Notes under the pieces: model-generated
The model's database searches: none
What the model saw: only the letters and a program-made list of their open reading frames with translations
Told to the model about the DNA's origin: nothing
From: JABMRP01 sp964444795
GTDB taxonomy: Bacteria > Planctomycetota > Planctomycetia > Pirellulales > Thermoguttaceae
Length of the DNA stretch: 42,033 nt
Direction of reading: 5' to 3'
Assembly: GCA_964444795.1 (NCBI GenBank)
Contig: CAYUIQ010000048.1
Coordinates: 1 to 42,033 of the forward strand
Shown: piece by piece, positions 18,001 through 25,231 of the stretch
Numbering within the stretch: position 1 is the stretch's first letter
How the letters are laid out: each line of letters begins with the position of its first letter
Translations under genes and position numbers: made by a program

Positions 18001-18032
18001 AGGGTAACCCAAACGGGAACGATTCTACGCAT
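15024..18032 (-). CDS. HzsA-related secreted protein with two haem c motifs
   Basis: A 1002-residue exported protein (signal VPVWVTLACVAVAGSAVAVE). After an N-terminal beta region (to about 180) and a helical part comes a PD40/TolB-like propeller with repeated DGRIAFMSPRAGG-type blades (about 400-720). Then come CVGCH (near residue 815) and CVSCH (near 867), two c-type haem sites. This is the layout of planctomycete HzsA-related proteins, named after the hydrazine synthase alpha middle domain; role and electron partners are unknown. GGGAG nine bases before it favours the ATG at 18032 over that at 18041. Two oddities: a 110-bp repeat element is inserted in frame (residues about 285-322), and the last residues (GRVRLDAP) are encoded by a dispersed palindrome. 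Confidence 0.87.
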   Translation of the reverse strand: MRRIVPVWVTLACVAVAGSAVAVEISGEAPPKGFHLVAEDNCGTASQTHVVAGTSWLYPDSMVDAPPEHRAIVFDNNACVFWYVNPKPDAAYKVDVVYVDNADRVQRLDANGREVHGSLKLPVRTPKRMLFDIPKAAYADGGKLELKFTRLAGANAIVSYVRIWSTNPAPLGAPSPKDRAAFRPPPPPGPKQPKPLWLTDDPVQREWMRQDGLVCRSIGDGWEEPAVVVRSRLIPAVEKHVRRCSAVAADMRRLGVKEISGELDELDDVLRRRASLTAEKKGSQQGGWGRDARNEQQAPRTQPTEGSLRSTSGTLQSLPATPDDLESWKSIYLDVHRVARQLTLMHPRLHRGQGLLFVRRHHATAAHQCSRRRSRYTTLGGEICLLPEIRSDMQAPPVSLTEGKFPEGLFGRPDVSFDGRRMVFGFAAADVQDLDEGELVNRARRDSIGNGTFFQVWEMPTDGSTPPRQVTHGTTRREESTDPIYLPDGRIAFMSPRAGGMVMCGDWAWADCMFSVAADGSDLRQITRAKEGEWDPALMDDGTIMFTRWEYVMRFWRPTQLIWNVRPDGTYPRIIGGYLTVERNYARCRQVPGTSKVVCVEAHHHNDGSGNILVVDLRHGRDTAQGEQCLVSGSADCPFPIDENYYLISYDPSGTGASDNRRAGRVGIYLADVHGGLELIYRDASLSAMYPTLVQPRPMPPVLPEVRPQDAQPTGQFVVQDVYQGLPKEMRGKAQYLRVVEAHERHINTSPCNIWVGMGGFETKTVLGCVPIEPDGSAYFRVPANRAVFFSVLDKDYRALHTMRMTTYVQPGETVGCVGCHEPMTAAPPIGKSPMATRRDVSAIEPPPWGLQAFGYPKLVQPILDARCVSCHDGTEGKEKSFDLRAGTAQPETFVPNLWTVTGAGYKAHYTYPSYWALLPHVKYADVHNYHTPPGSWGSLQSPLMNLLAEGHKDVVLTTTEWRTLCAWIDCNVPYLDDFRKFAVDPEIRKAGRVRLDAPLGQ
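15037..15054. repeat. Dispersed palindrome GGTGCGTC-CA-GACGCACC, copy 3, inside a gene end
   Basis: Same palindrome as at 4926-4947 and 5034-5051, in inverted orientation. It lies inside the reading frame of the haem protein and encodes its last residues up to the stop at 15024, so its arrival probably replaced the original C-terminus. Confidence 0.88.
17069..17178. repeat. 110-bp repeat element inserted in frame in the haem protein gene
   Basis: GGGTGGCTGGG (17069-17079) and CCCAGCCACCC (17168-17178) are exact 11-bp inverted ends. Inside lie another inverted pair, CTGAGG (17096-17101) and CCTCAG (17117-17122), around GTCGAGCGCAGCGAGC. The element reads through without stops, encoding about 37 Gln/Arg/Thr-rich residues (WGRDARNEQQAPRTQ) unlike the protein on either side. 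Confidence 0.8.
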
Positions 18033-18231
18033 GGCCGGCATCTCCCGAGAACATGGTTTATCCGCTCATCAGTACGATTGTACTCCATTTGGAGGACCGG
18101 ACCAACACGGAGAACATCCACCTCCCCCCCTGGTATTTTCGCCAAATATCGGCCATATTGACGGCTTAGGCACCCACGGTCTGGCGACCGTAGCTACCAG
18201 CGAAGACCAAAGCCCCCCTGGACCCAAACCA

Positions 18232-18774
18232 ATGAAAACACGTTCGACCACGATCCTTACCGTTCGGCGTAACGGCCGAGTGGCTCTGGGCGGCGACGGT
18301 CAGGTGACCATGGGCAGCTCGATTATGAAGGCCGACGCCCAGAAGATCCGCCGCTTGATGGACGACCGGGTGATGGTCGGCTTTGCCGGTTCCACGGCCG
18401 ATGCCTTTGCCCTGATGGAGCGTTTCGAGGCGAAGCTGAAGGATTACCCTCGCAATGTGCCCCGTGCCGCGACGGAACTCGCCAAGGAATGGCGGACCGA
18501 CCGTGCGTTGCGCCGGCTAGAGGCCCTAATGGCCGTGGTCGATGCGGAAAACACGTTGCTCCTCTCGGGCACCGGCGACGTAATTCAGCCGACCGACGGC
18601 ATCTTGGGCATTGGCTCGGGGGGCAACTACGCGGTCGCCGCCGCTCGGGCTCTGGTCGCCCATACCGACATGGAAGCCGCGGCCGTGGTAAAACAATCGC
18701 TGGAAATCGCCGCCGAGATCGACGTCTACACAAACACCAACATCGTGGTGGAGGAGCTGGAGTGCAAGAGCTGA
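18232..18774 (+). CDS. hslV: ATP-dependent protease proteolytic subunit HslV
   Basis: A 180-residue threonine peptidase of the HslVU (ClpQY) protease, a two-ring cytoplasmic complex that degrades proteins unfolded by HslU. TTILTVRRNGRVALGGDGQVTMG contains the Thr nucleophile, exposed here after loss of the first residues (MKTRS). GFAGSTADAF, ELAKEWRTDR and GIGSGGNYA are family signatures, and length matches the family. The start at 18232 is set by the family N-terminus; a longer upstream frame is not used. It overlaps hslU by 13 bp. The 199-bp divergent space to the haem protein gene must hold its promoter; I could not pick one. Confidence 0.97.
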   Translation: MKTRSTTILTVRRNGRVALGGDGQVTMGSSIMKADAQKIRRLMDDRVMVGFAGSTADAFALMERFEAKLKDYPRNVPRAATELAKEWRTDRALRRLEALMAVVDAENTLLLSGTGDVIQPTDGILGIGSGGNYAVAAARALVAHTDMEAAAVVKQSLEIAAEIDVYTNTNIVVEELECKS

Positions 18775-20099
18775 CCCCCCGGGAAATCGTCGTCGAGCTG
18801 GATCGCCACATCGTCTCCCAGGCCGACGCCAAACGGGCCGTGGCCATCGCCATCCGCAATCGCTGGCGCCGGCAACAACTGCCCGAGGAACTGCGCCAGG
18901 AAGTCGCGCCGAAGAATATCCTCATGATCGGCCCCACCGGCGTGGGCAAGACGGAGATCGCTCGCCGGCTGGCCAAGCTGACCGGCGCGCCCTTTATCAA
19001 GGTCGAGGCCACCAAGTACACCGAGGTCGGCTACTACGGGCGCGACGTCGAGAGCATGGTTCGCGATCTGGTCGAAAACGCCATCGGTCTGGTTCACGAG
19101 AGCGAGCGGAAGAAGGTCGAAGAGGAAGCCCATCGGCGGGTCGAGGACCAGTTGCTTGATCTGCTGGCTCCCGCGCCGCCCAGTCTCGATGCATCGCCCG
19201 ACAGCCCCGATTCGCCGGAGCGTTACGAACGCACCCGGGAAAAGATGCGGGCGATGCTCGTCTCCGGCGAGTTGGACCAGCGGATGGTCGAACTCAGCCT
19301 GGAGCAGAAGGCCACGCCGATGATGTTCACCGGCATGGGCATGGAGCAGATGGACGTCGACTTGCAGGGGATGTTCGAGAAGATTCTGCCGAAGAATACG
19401 AGCCGGCGAGAGATGCCCGTGGCCGACGCCCGAAAGGTGCTCTTCGAGCAAGCGTGCGACGCGCTGGTTAATCAGGACAAAGTCAACGCCGCGGCCATCG
19501 AACGGGCCGAAAACGTGGGCATCATCTTTCTCGACGAGTTGGACAAGGTCGTGGCCGGCAACCAATCGCACGGGGCCGACGTCTCGCGGCAGGGTGTCCA
19601 GCGCGATCTGCTGCCGATCGTCGAAGGCACGACCGTGCAGACGCGATACGGCTACGTGAAGACCGACCATGTCCTGTTCATCGCCGCCGGGGCCTTCCAC
19701 CGCGCCAAACCGAGCGACCTGATGCCCGAACTGCAGGGGCGGTTTCCCATCCGCGTCGAACTCGACGACCTCGGCAAGGACGAATTTGTCCGTATCCTCA
19801 CCGAACCGAAAAACGCGCTGACCAAGCAATACATGGGCCTGATGGAGACCGAGGGCGTGAGCCTGATCTTCGAAGCCGATGCGATCGAGGCTCTGGCCGA
19901 TTACGCCTTCCAGGTCAACCAGACGGCCCAGAACATCGGCGCCCGGCGGCTCTACACGATCATGGAACGGCTCCTGGAAGAGGTCAGCTTCGAGGCCCCC
20001 GAGATGAAGATGGGCAAGGTCGTCGTCAACGCGGCCTACGTGACCCAGCGCCTGGACGAGATCGCCCAAGACGAGGATCTGAATAAGTTCATTTTATGA
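18762..20099 (+). CDS. hslU: ATP-dependent protease ATPase subunit HslU
   Basis: The 445-residue AAA+ unfoldase that feeds substrates to HslV. It opens ELTPREIVVELDRHIVSQADAKR, as in E. coli HslU (443 residues). It has Walker A GPTGVGKT (57-64), the variable I-domain in the middle, Walker B IIFLDELDK, sensor region GAFHRAKPSDLMPELQGRFPIRVEL, and the C-terminal EDLNKFIL tail that docks into HslV. The start is a GTG at 18762, supported by GAGGAG five bases upstream inside hslV. Its stop shares ATGA with the next gene. Confidence 0.97.
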   Translation: MQELTPREIVVELDRHIVSQADAKRAVAIAIRNRWRRQQLPEELRQEVAPKNILMIGPTGVGKTEIARRLAKLTGAPFIKVEATKYTEVGYYGRDVESMVRDLVENAIGLVHESERKKVEEEAHRRVEDQLLDLLAPAPPSLDASPDSPDSPERYERTREKMRAMLVSGELDQRMVELSLEQKATPMMFTGMGMEQMDVDLQGMFEKILPKNTSRREMPVADARKVLFEQACDALVNQDKVNAAAIERAENVGIIFLDELDKVVAGNQSHGADVSRQGVQRDLLPIVEGTTVQTRYGYVKTDHVLFIAAGAFHRAKPSDLMPELQGRFPIRVELDDLGKDEFVRILTEPKNALTKQYMGLMETEGVSLIFEADAIEALADYAFQVNQTAQNIGARRLYTIMERLLEEVSFEAPEMKMGKVVVNAAYVTQRLDEIAQDEDLNKFIL

Positions 20100-22297
20100 G
20101 CACGCTCGAACTGATTGCTACCTCGACGATGGGGCTGGAGTCGGTGGTCGCCCGCGAACTCCAATCGCTGGGCTACTCGCCCCGGATCGTCGAGGTCGGG
20201 CGCGTGGCGTTCGAGGCCGAAGCGTCGGCCATCGCGCGGGCGAATCTCTGGCTCCGCACGGCCGGCCGCGTGCGGTTGCACCTGGGGTCGTTCGAGGCGA
20301 CCGATTTTGGCGCTCTCTTCGATCAGACGCATGCCTTGCCCTGGGAGCGGTGGATCACGCCCGACGGAGAATTCCCGGTCAAGGGCCGATCGGTCAAGTC
20401 GCAACTTTCCAGTGTGCCGGCCTGCCAAAAGATCGTCAAAAAGGCGATCGTCGAGAAGCTCAAGAGTTCTCACCACGTCGAATTGCTTGAGGAAACCGGG
20501 CCCATCTACCCGGTCGAGGTCTCGCTGCTGAAGGATCGGGCCACGTTGACCCTCGACACCAGCGGTTCCGGCCTACACAAACGGGGATACCGACCGTTGA
20601 CCGGCCGCGCGCCCCTTCGAGAAACATTGGCCGCGGCCATGGTGTTGCTGAGTTTTTGGCGGGTGGAACGACCGTTGATCGATCCGTTTTGCGGCACGGG
20701 AACGATCCCCATCGAGGCGGCCCTGATCGGCCGGAACATGGCCCCGGGGTTGTATCGCCAGTTCGCGGCCGAGCGCTGGCCCATGCTGCCCGTGGAGATC
20801 TGGAAGGCGGCGCGTGAAGAGGCCCTTGATTTGGCTCTGCCGGAGTTTCCCCAGCGCATCCTCGGCACCGACGTCGACGACGAGGCGCTGAGTCAGGCCC
20901 GCTATCATGCCGAGCAGGCGGGCGTGGGCGAACAGATCCATTTCGGGCGGCGCGATTTTCGCGATCTTACGAGCAAGCGCCAGTACGGCTGCCTCATCAC
21001 CAATCCGCCCTATGGACACCGCGTCGGCGAGCAGTCCGAGGTCGAGGCCCTGTACGAGGCGATGCCCGACGTACTTCGCCGGCTGAAGACCTGGTCGCAT
21101 TACATTTTCACGTCGCATTCCGATTTCGAGACCCTGGTGGGGCAAAAAGCCAATCGCCGGCGGAAGCTGTACAACGCCCGGATCGAGTGCATGTTCTTCC
21201 AGTTCCACGGCCCGAAGCCGCCCCGCGGGGCCGATCGGTACGAAACCGAATCGACCATCGATGAATCGACCATCGCCGAACCGGTCATCACCAAACCGGT
21301 CATCACCGAACGGGAGCAAGCCTTCGGTGGAATCTCGGCCAAGGCTTCCGAACAGGCCGAGCTGTTTCGCAGCCGGTTGATCAAACGGGCTCGGCACCTT
21401 CGCCGCTGGCCGACGAAGCAGGGCATCACCTGTTACCGGCTCTACGAACGCGATATTCCGGAGATTCCGCTGGTTGTGGATCGCTACGAAGATTGCCTGC
21501 ACATGGCCGAGTACGAACGGCCGCACGACCGCACACCCGGCGAGCACGGCGATTGGCTCGATCTGATGGTCCGCACGGCGGGCGAGGCGCTCGATATCCG
21601 TCGCCGCGACGTCTTCCTCAAACGCCGGCAGCGGCAACGCGGCACAACCCAGCACGAGCGATACGCCGATGATCGGCGCACCTTGACGGTGACCGAAGGC
21701 GGGTTGAAGTTCGAGGTGAACCTTTCCGATTATGTCGATACGGGCTTGTTTCTCGATCACCGTATCACCCGGGCGATGGTCGGCGAAGCGGCCCGTGGGA
21801 AGCGATTCCTGAATCTCTTCGGGTATACGGGAGCATTTACCGTATACGCAGCCGCCGGAGGGGCGCTATCGACGACGTCGGTCGACTCGTCGAACACGTA
21901 TCTCGACTGGGCCGCTCGCAACATGCAACTCAACGGTCTGGCCGGCTCGGCGCACCGCCGGATACGTGCCGACGCGATGCAGTTTCTCGCCGAACATCCC
22001 CCGGGCTCGGCGTACGATCTGGCCGTGGTCGATCCACCCACGTTCTCCAATAGCAAGGCGGCGGAGACCGATTGGGAAGTACAGCGCGACCATGCCCAGC
22101 TACTCCGGCGATTGCTGCCGCGGATAACTCCCGGCGGTGTGATCTTTTTCTCGACCAACTTCCGCCGGTTCAAGTTCGACGAGTCAGCGATCAAGGGGGT
22201 CACGGTCCGGGAGATCAGCCGTCAGACCGTTCCACTCGATTTCCGCAACCGCCGTATCCACCGCTGCTGGCGGATGGTGCGAAAGGATGATTCTTGA
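20096..22297 (+). CDS. rlmL: Bifunctional 23S rRNA methyltransferase RlmKL
   Basis: A 733-residue fusion enzyme, expected to make m2G2445 (RlmL part) and m7G2069 (RlmK part) in 23S rRNA; E. coli RlmKL has 702 residues. Residues 1-160 form the THUMP domain. About 160-390 is the first methyltransferase (GRAPLRETLAAAM, DPFCGTGTIPIEAALI, catalytic-type NPPYG). About 450-733 is the second, with FLNLFGYTGAFTVYAA and VVDPPTFSNSK. The ATG overlaps the hslU stop (ATGA), so it is translationally coupled to the protease genes. The linker between the enzymes holds a 60-bp tandem repeat (21248-21307), which accounts for much of the extra length. Confidence 0.95.
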   Translation: MSTLELIATSTMGLESVVARELQSLGYSPRIVEVGRVAFEAEASAIARANLWLRTAGRVRLHLGSFEATDFGALFDQTHALPWERWITPDGEFPVKGRSVKSQLSSVPACQKIVKKAIVEKLKSSHHVELLEETGPIYPVEVSLLKDRATLTLDTSGSGLHKRGYRPLTGRAPLRETLAAAMVLLSFWRVERPLIDPFCGTGTIPIEAALIGRNMAPGLYRQFAAERWPMLPVEIWKAAREEALDLALPEFPQRILGTDVDDEALSQARYHAEQAGVGEQIHFGRRDFRDLTSKRQYGCLITNPPYGHRVGEQSEVEALYEAMPDVLRRLKTWSHYIFTSHSDFETLVGQKANRRRKLYNARIECMFFQFHGPKPPRGADRYETESTIDESTIAEPVITKPVITEREQAFGGISAKASEQAELFRSRLIKRARHLRRWPTKQGITCYRLYERDIPEIPLVVDRYEDCLHMAEYERPHDRTPGEHGDWLDLMVRTAGEALDIRRRDVFLKRRQRQRGTTQHERYADDRRTLTVTEGGLKFEVNLSDYVDTGLFLDHRITRAMVGEAARGKRFLNLFGYTGAFTVYAAAGGALSTTSVDSSNTYLDWAARNMQLNGLAGSAHRRIRADAMQFLAEHPPGSAYDLAVVDPPTFSNSKAAETDWEVQRDHAQLLRRLLPRITPGGVIFFSTNFRRFKFDESAIKGVTVREISRQTVPLDFRNRRIHRCWRMVRKDDS
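21248..21307 (+). repeat. Four 15-bp tandem units in the RlmKL linker
   Basis: Units at 21248-21262, 21263-21277, 21278-21292 and 21293-21307 encode ESTID, ESTIA, EPVIT and KPVIT. The first pair and the last pair are nearly identical within each pair. The repeat keeps the reading frame and sits between the two enzyme domains, a place that tolerates length change. Confidence 0.85.
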
Positions 22298-22331
22298 TGA
22301 AGAAACCTCTCCGAACGGAGCCCGCCGCACG

Positions 22332-23681
22332 ATGAGCGAACCATGGTCCCCCGTATCGTGGCAGAAAAAGCCGGCCAAGCAGCAGGTGGTTTATCCGGAT
22401 TGCGAAGTGCTCGAACGGGTGCTCGGCGAACTGACCCAACTGCCACCGCTGGTGACGAGTTGGGAAGTCGAAACGCTGAAGGGCCAACTGGCCGAGGCCG
22501 CCCGGGGACGCCGGTTCCTGTTGCAGGGGGGCGATTGCTCGGAAACCTTCGACGACTGTCGCCCGGATCCGATCGCCGCGAAACTGAAGATCCTGCTGAA
22601 GATGAGTTTCGTCTTGGTTTACGGTTGCGAGCAGCAGGTGATTCGCGTGGGCCGATTCGCCGGCCAGTACGCCAAACCCCGCTCGGCGGAGACGGAAACT
22701 CGCGACGGGGTCACCTTGCCCAGTTATCGGGGTAACTGCATCAATCGGCCCGGCTTCACCGAGGCGGACCGCAGACCCGACCCGAAGCTCTTGCTCCGCG
22801 GCTACGAGCGGTCGTGCCTGACGCTCAACTTCATTCGCGGCCTGGTCGACGGCGGGTTCGCCGATCTGCATCATCCCGAGCAGTGGGACCTCGATTTCGT
22901 CAACCATGCGTCCCGCCCCGACGAATATCGGCGTGTGATCGAATCGATCGGCAACTCGGTCCGTTTCATGGAAACCATGGCCGGGCGACCGCTCGACGAA
23001 CTGACCCGGGTCGAGTTTTTCACCAGCCACGAAGGTTTGCACCTGGACTACGAACAGGCGCAAACGCGCCGCGTGCCACGCCGCACCGGCTGGTACAACC
23101 TCAACACGCATTTCCCCTGGATCGGTGATCGCACGCGCGCAATTGACGGCGCCCACGTCGAATATTTTCGCGGCATTGCCAACCCGATCGGCTGTAAAGT
23201 GGGGCCCTCAATGACACCGGAAGAACTCGTCGAACTGATCGAGGTGCTCAATCCGGCCAACCAACCCGGGCGGCTGACGCTCATCCACCGCTTCGGCGTC
23301 GAGAAGATCGAGCAACACTTGCCGCCGCTGATCGAGGCCGTCCGGCGGGCCGGCAAGGTCGTGCTCTGGTGTTGCGACCCGATGCACGGCAACACGGTGA
23401 CCACCGCCTCGGGCATCAAAACCCGCAGCTTCGACGACATCCTCGGCGAGTTGAACCGCGCCTTCGACGTCCACCATCACGTCGGCTCGATTCTCGGCGG
23501 CGTCCACTTCGAGCTAACCGGCGAAAACGTCACCGAATGCACCGGCGGCGCCCGCGGCCTGACCGAAGCCGACCTGGAACTCGCCTACAAAAGCGACGTC
23601 GACCCGCGGCTCAATTACGAACAGGCCCTGGAAACGGCTCTGCTGGTCGCCCGCCGCATGAGCCAAGCCCGCGACGGTTAA
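22332..23681 (+). CDS. 3-deoxy-7-phosphoheptulonate synthase, class II
   Basis: A 449-residue class II DAHP synthase, joining PEP and erythrose 4-phosphate in the first step of the shikimate pathway in the cytoplasm. Class II features include SWQKKPAKQQVVYPD at the N-terminus, LLQGGDCSETF, GRFAGQYAKPRS, SYRGNCINRP, IGDRTR, NPIGCKVGPSM and CDPMHGNT. The Cys and acidic residues needed for the metal site are in these motifs. I place the start at the ATG at 22332 from the family N-terminus. An upstream ATG at 22287 overlapping the rlmKL stop would add 15 unconserved residues. Only 18 bp separate it from the convergent tsaE gene. Confidence 0.95.
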   Translation: MSEPWSPVSWQKKPAKQQVVYPDCEVLERVLGELTQLPPLVTSWEVETLKGQLAEAARGRRFLLQGGDCSETFDDCRPDPIAAKLKILLKMSFVLVYGCEQQVIRVGRFAGQYAKPRSAETETRDGVTLPSYRGNCINRPGFTEADRRPDPKLLLRGYERSCLTLNFIRGLVDGGFADLHHPEQWDLDFVNHASRPDEYRRVIESIGNSVRFMETMAGRPLDELTRVEFFTSHEGLHLDYEQAQTRRVPRRTGWYNLNTHFPWIGDRTRAIDGAHVEYFRGIANPIGCKVGPSMTPEELVELIEVLNPANQPGRLTLIHRFGVEKIEQHLPPLIEAVRRAGKVVLWCCDPMHGNTVTTASGIKTRSFDDILGELNRAFDVHHHVGSILGGVHFELTGENVTECTGGARGLTEADLELAYKSDVDPRLNYEQALETALLVARRMSQARDG

Positions 23682-23699
23682 CCACGGGTTACGATTGCC

Positions 23700-24179
23700 T
23701 CAACGCCCTTCGTTCCAGCGGCAAAGCTCGCCAACGACCTCATCGAGCGTTTCACTCGTGGCGGAGATGTCGAAGCGGCGCGACGTGGGGCCGGTTGTTT
23801 CGAGGCGGATCACGAGCCGATCCGCCGGCAGGCAGTTTTCGACCCGGTCGGCCCATTCGATCAGCGTGACGCCCGGGCCGTCGAAGTATTCCTCGGGGCC
23901 CAGTTCGAGAAATTCGTCCTCGTCGCGCAGGCGGTAGGCGTCAAAGTGGTAGATGTTGCGGCGGCCGCGATACTCCTGCATCAACACAAACGTGGGACTG
24001 ACCACACGGCCGCGCTCGACGCCGGCCGCCTCGGCAATCGCTTGCACCAGCCGCGTCTTTCCCGCCCCAAGCGTGCCGCACAAGGCGACCACGCACCGGT
24101 CGGGCAGAAGCTCCGCCAGTTGCGCTCCCAGGGCGGCGGTTTCGGTTTCGTCGGCAGCGTCGTAAAGCAGTCGAGACAT
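23700..24179 (-). CDS. tsaE: tRNA t6A37 biosynthesis ATPase TsaE
   Basis: A 159-residue P-loop ATPase that works with TsaB and TsaD in making t6A at position 37 of ANN-decoding tRNAs. Visible features are Walker A GTLGAGKT (35-42), SPTFVLMQEYRG, YHFDAYRL and GVTLIEWADRVENCLP, all standard for the family. Its ATG overlaps the thiL stop as ATGA, so the two genes are translationally coupled. A longer open frame in another phase of the same strand continues through thiL but is a shadow. Partner genes tsaB and tsaD are not in the window. Confidence 0.96.
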   Translation of the reverse strand: MSRLLYDAADETETAALGAQLAELLPDRCVVALCGTLGAGKTRLVQAIAEAAGVERGRVVSPTFVLMQEYRGRRNIYHFDAYRLRDEDEFLELGPEEYFDGPGVTLIEWADRVENCLPADRLVIRLETTGPTSRRFDISATSETLDEVVGELCRWNEGR

Positions 24180-25105
24180 CAGTCGAACTCGTGCAAGTAG
24201 CCGCGGGGATCGAGTGGTTTGGACTGGCCGTCGGCGTCGATCTGCCAGAGGCCCGGCTTGGCGACAAACCGGCCGACGTCGGTGATCTCCACGTCCAGCG
24301 GCTGGCAAGCCAGGATCCGCTTCGCCTCCATCGGATCGACGGCCAGCACCAACTCGAAATCCTCGCCGTCTCCCAGGGCATGATCCAGGGCCGTTGAGCC
24401 GTCGGCGCGTTGCTCGGCCAGCCGGTGCGCGTCGTCGGCCACGGGCACGGAGGCGACGTCGATCACCGCTCCGCAGCCGCTCTCCGCGGCAAGGCGCGAC
24501 AGATCGAGCGACAAGCCGTCGCTGACGTCGATGCCCGCGTGCAGCTCGTACCGATCGTGCAACGTGATGGCTTCGTCGACGCGTGGGGGGAAATCGAAAT
24601 GGCGTCCCAAAATACTTCCGCCGAATTGGCCGGTGACAAGGATCCGGTCGCCCGGGCGAGCCCCGTCGCGTCGCAAAGGTCCCTGTCCGGTCGGTTGGCC
24701 GACCAGCGTGATGCTCAGCACCAGTGGCCCGTCCCAACTGTTGGTGTCGCCGCCGGCGATGGCCAGATGGTGTTGCTCGGCCAGCGGCAGCAAGCCTTCG
24801 TAGATCGCCACGGCCAGATCCATACCGCCTTGTCGGGGCAGTGCCAGCGCGACGACCCCACCCAGGGGGCGACTGGCCATGGCGGCCAGATCGCTCAGAT
24901 TGACCGCCAGCGCCTTGCGGCCGACGCGGCGCGGATCGACCCGATCGAGAAGAAAATCGACCCCGTCGGTGAGCATGTCGACGGTGAGCACGCACTCGCC
25001 CGATGGATTGAGTTGCAGCACGGCCGCATCGTCACCCGGCCCCAGGCGGAGTTGAGGGTGGCCGTCGAGCCGATCGCGAAGGTAGGCGACGAAGTCGGCT
25101 TCCAT
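24179..25105 (-). CDS. thiL: Thiamine-monophosphate kinase ThiL
   Basis: A 308-residue enzyme of the PurM/AIRS fold, phosphorylating thiamine monophosphate to the diphosphate cofactor. It shows LRLGPGDDAAVLQ near the N-terminus, VDMLTDGVDFLLDRVDPRRVGRKALAVNLSDLAAM in the ATP-binding half, AIAGGDTNSW, and GIDVSDGLSLDLSRLA in the second half, ending with GDGEDFELVLAV. Length agrees with the family. The start at 25105 has only a poor CCCTCC-preceded context but fits the family N-terminus. It is coupled to tsaE, a frequent bacterial arrangement of unrelated housekeeping genes. Confidence 0.96.
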   Translation of the reverse strand: MEADFVAYLRDRLDGHPQLRLGPGDDAAVLQLNPSGECVLTVDMLTDGVDFLLDRVDPRRVGRKALAVNLSDLAAMASRPLGGVVALALPRQGGMDLAVAIYEGLLPLAEQHHLAIAGGDTNSWDGPLVLSITLVGQPTGQGPLRRDGARPGDRILVTGQFGGSILGRHFDFPPRVDEAITLHDRYELHAGIDVSDGLSLDLSRLAAESGCGAVIDVASVPVADDAHRLAEQRADGSTALDHALGDGEDFELVLAVDPMEAKRILACQPLDVEITDVGRFVAKPGLWQIDADGQSKPLDPRGYLHEFD

Positions 25106-25231
25106 GGGAGGGCACGCTGGCGGGGGTTTGGTATGTGCGGCGGCCCGGAAGAAGGGGCCGAACCGTTCGACTACCAGAAAGATACCGCAGCGGCCCTCAT
25201 AAGGCCACCGGGTCCCGGCCGTATCCTGTCC

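Noticed and set aside
6590..18032. Evidence for anammox metabolism from the HzsA-like proteins
   Set aside because: Only the propeller/haem architecture is shared; no hydrazine synthase beta or gamma genes or multihaem hydrazine dehydrogenase are seen, and such proteins are widespread in non-anammox planctomycetes.
20573..21760. 395-codon open frame on the minus strand inside rlmKL
   Set aside because: It is antisense to a clearly conserved gene, low in recognisable motifs and typical of shadow frames in GC-rich DNA.
23700..24995. 431-codon minus-strand frame spanning tsaE and thiL
   Set aside because: Its last part is the true TsaE; the upstream Arg-rich part is an out-of-frame reading of thiL. 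TsaE begins at 24179 in the ATGA overlap.
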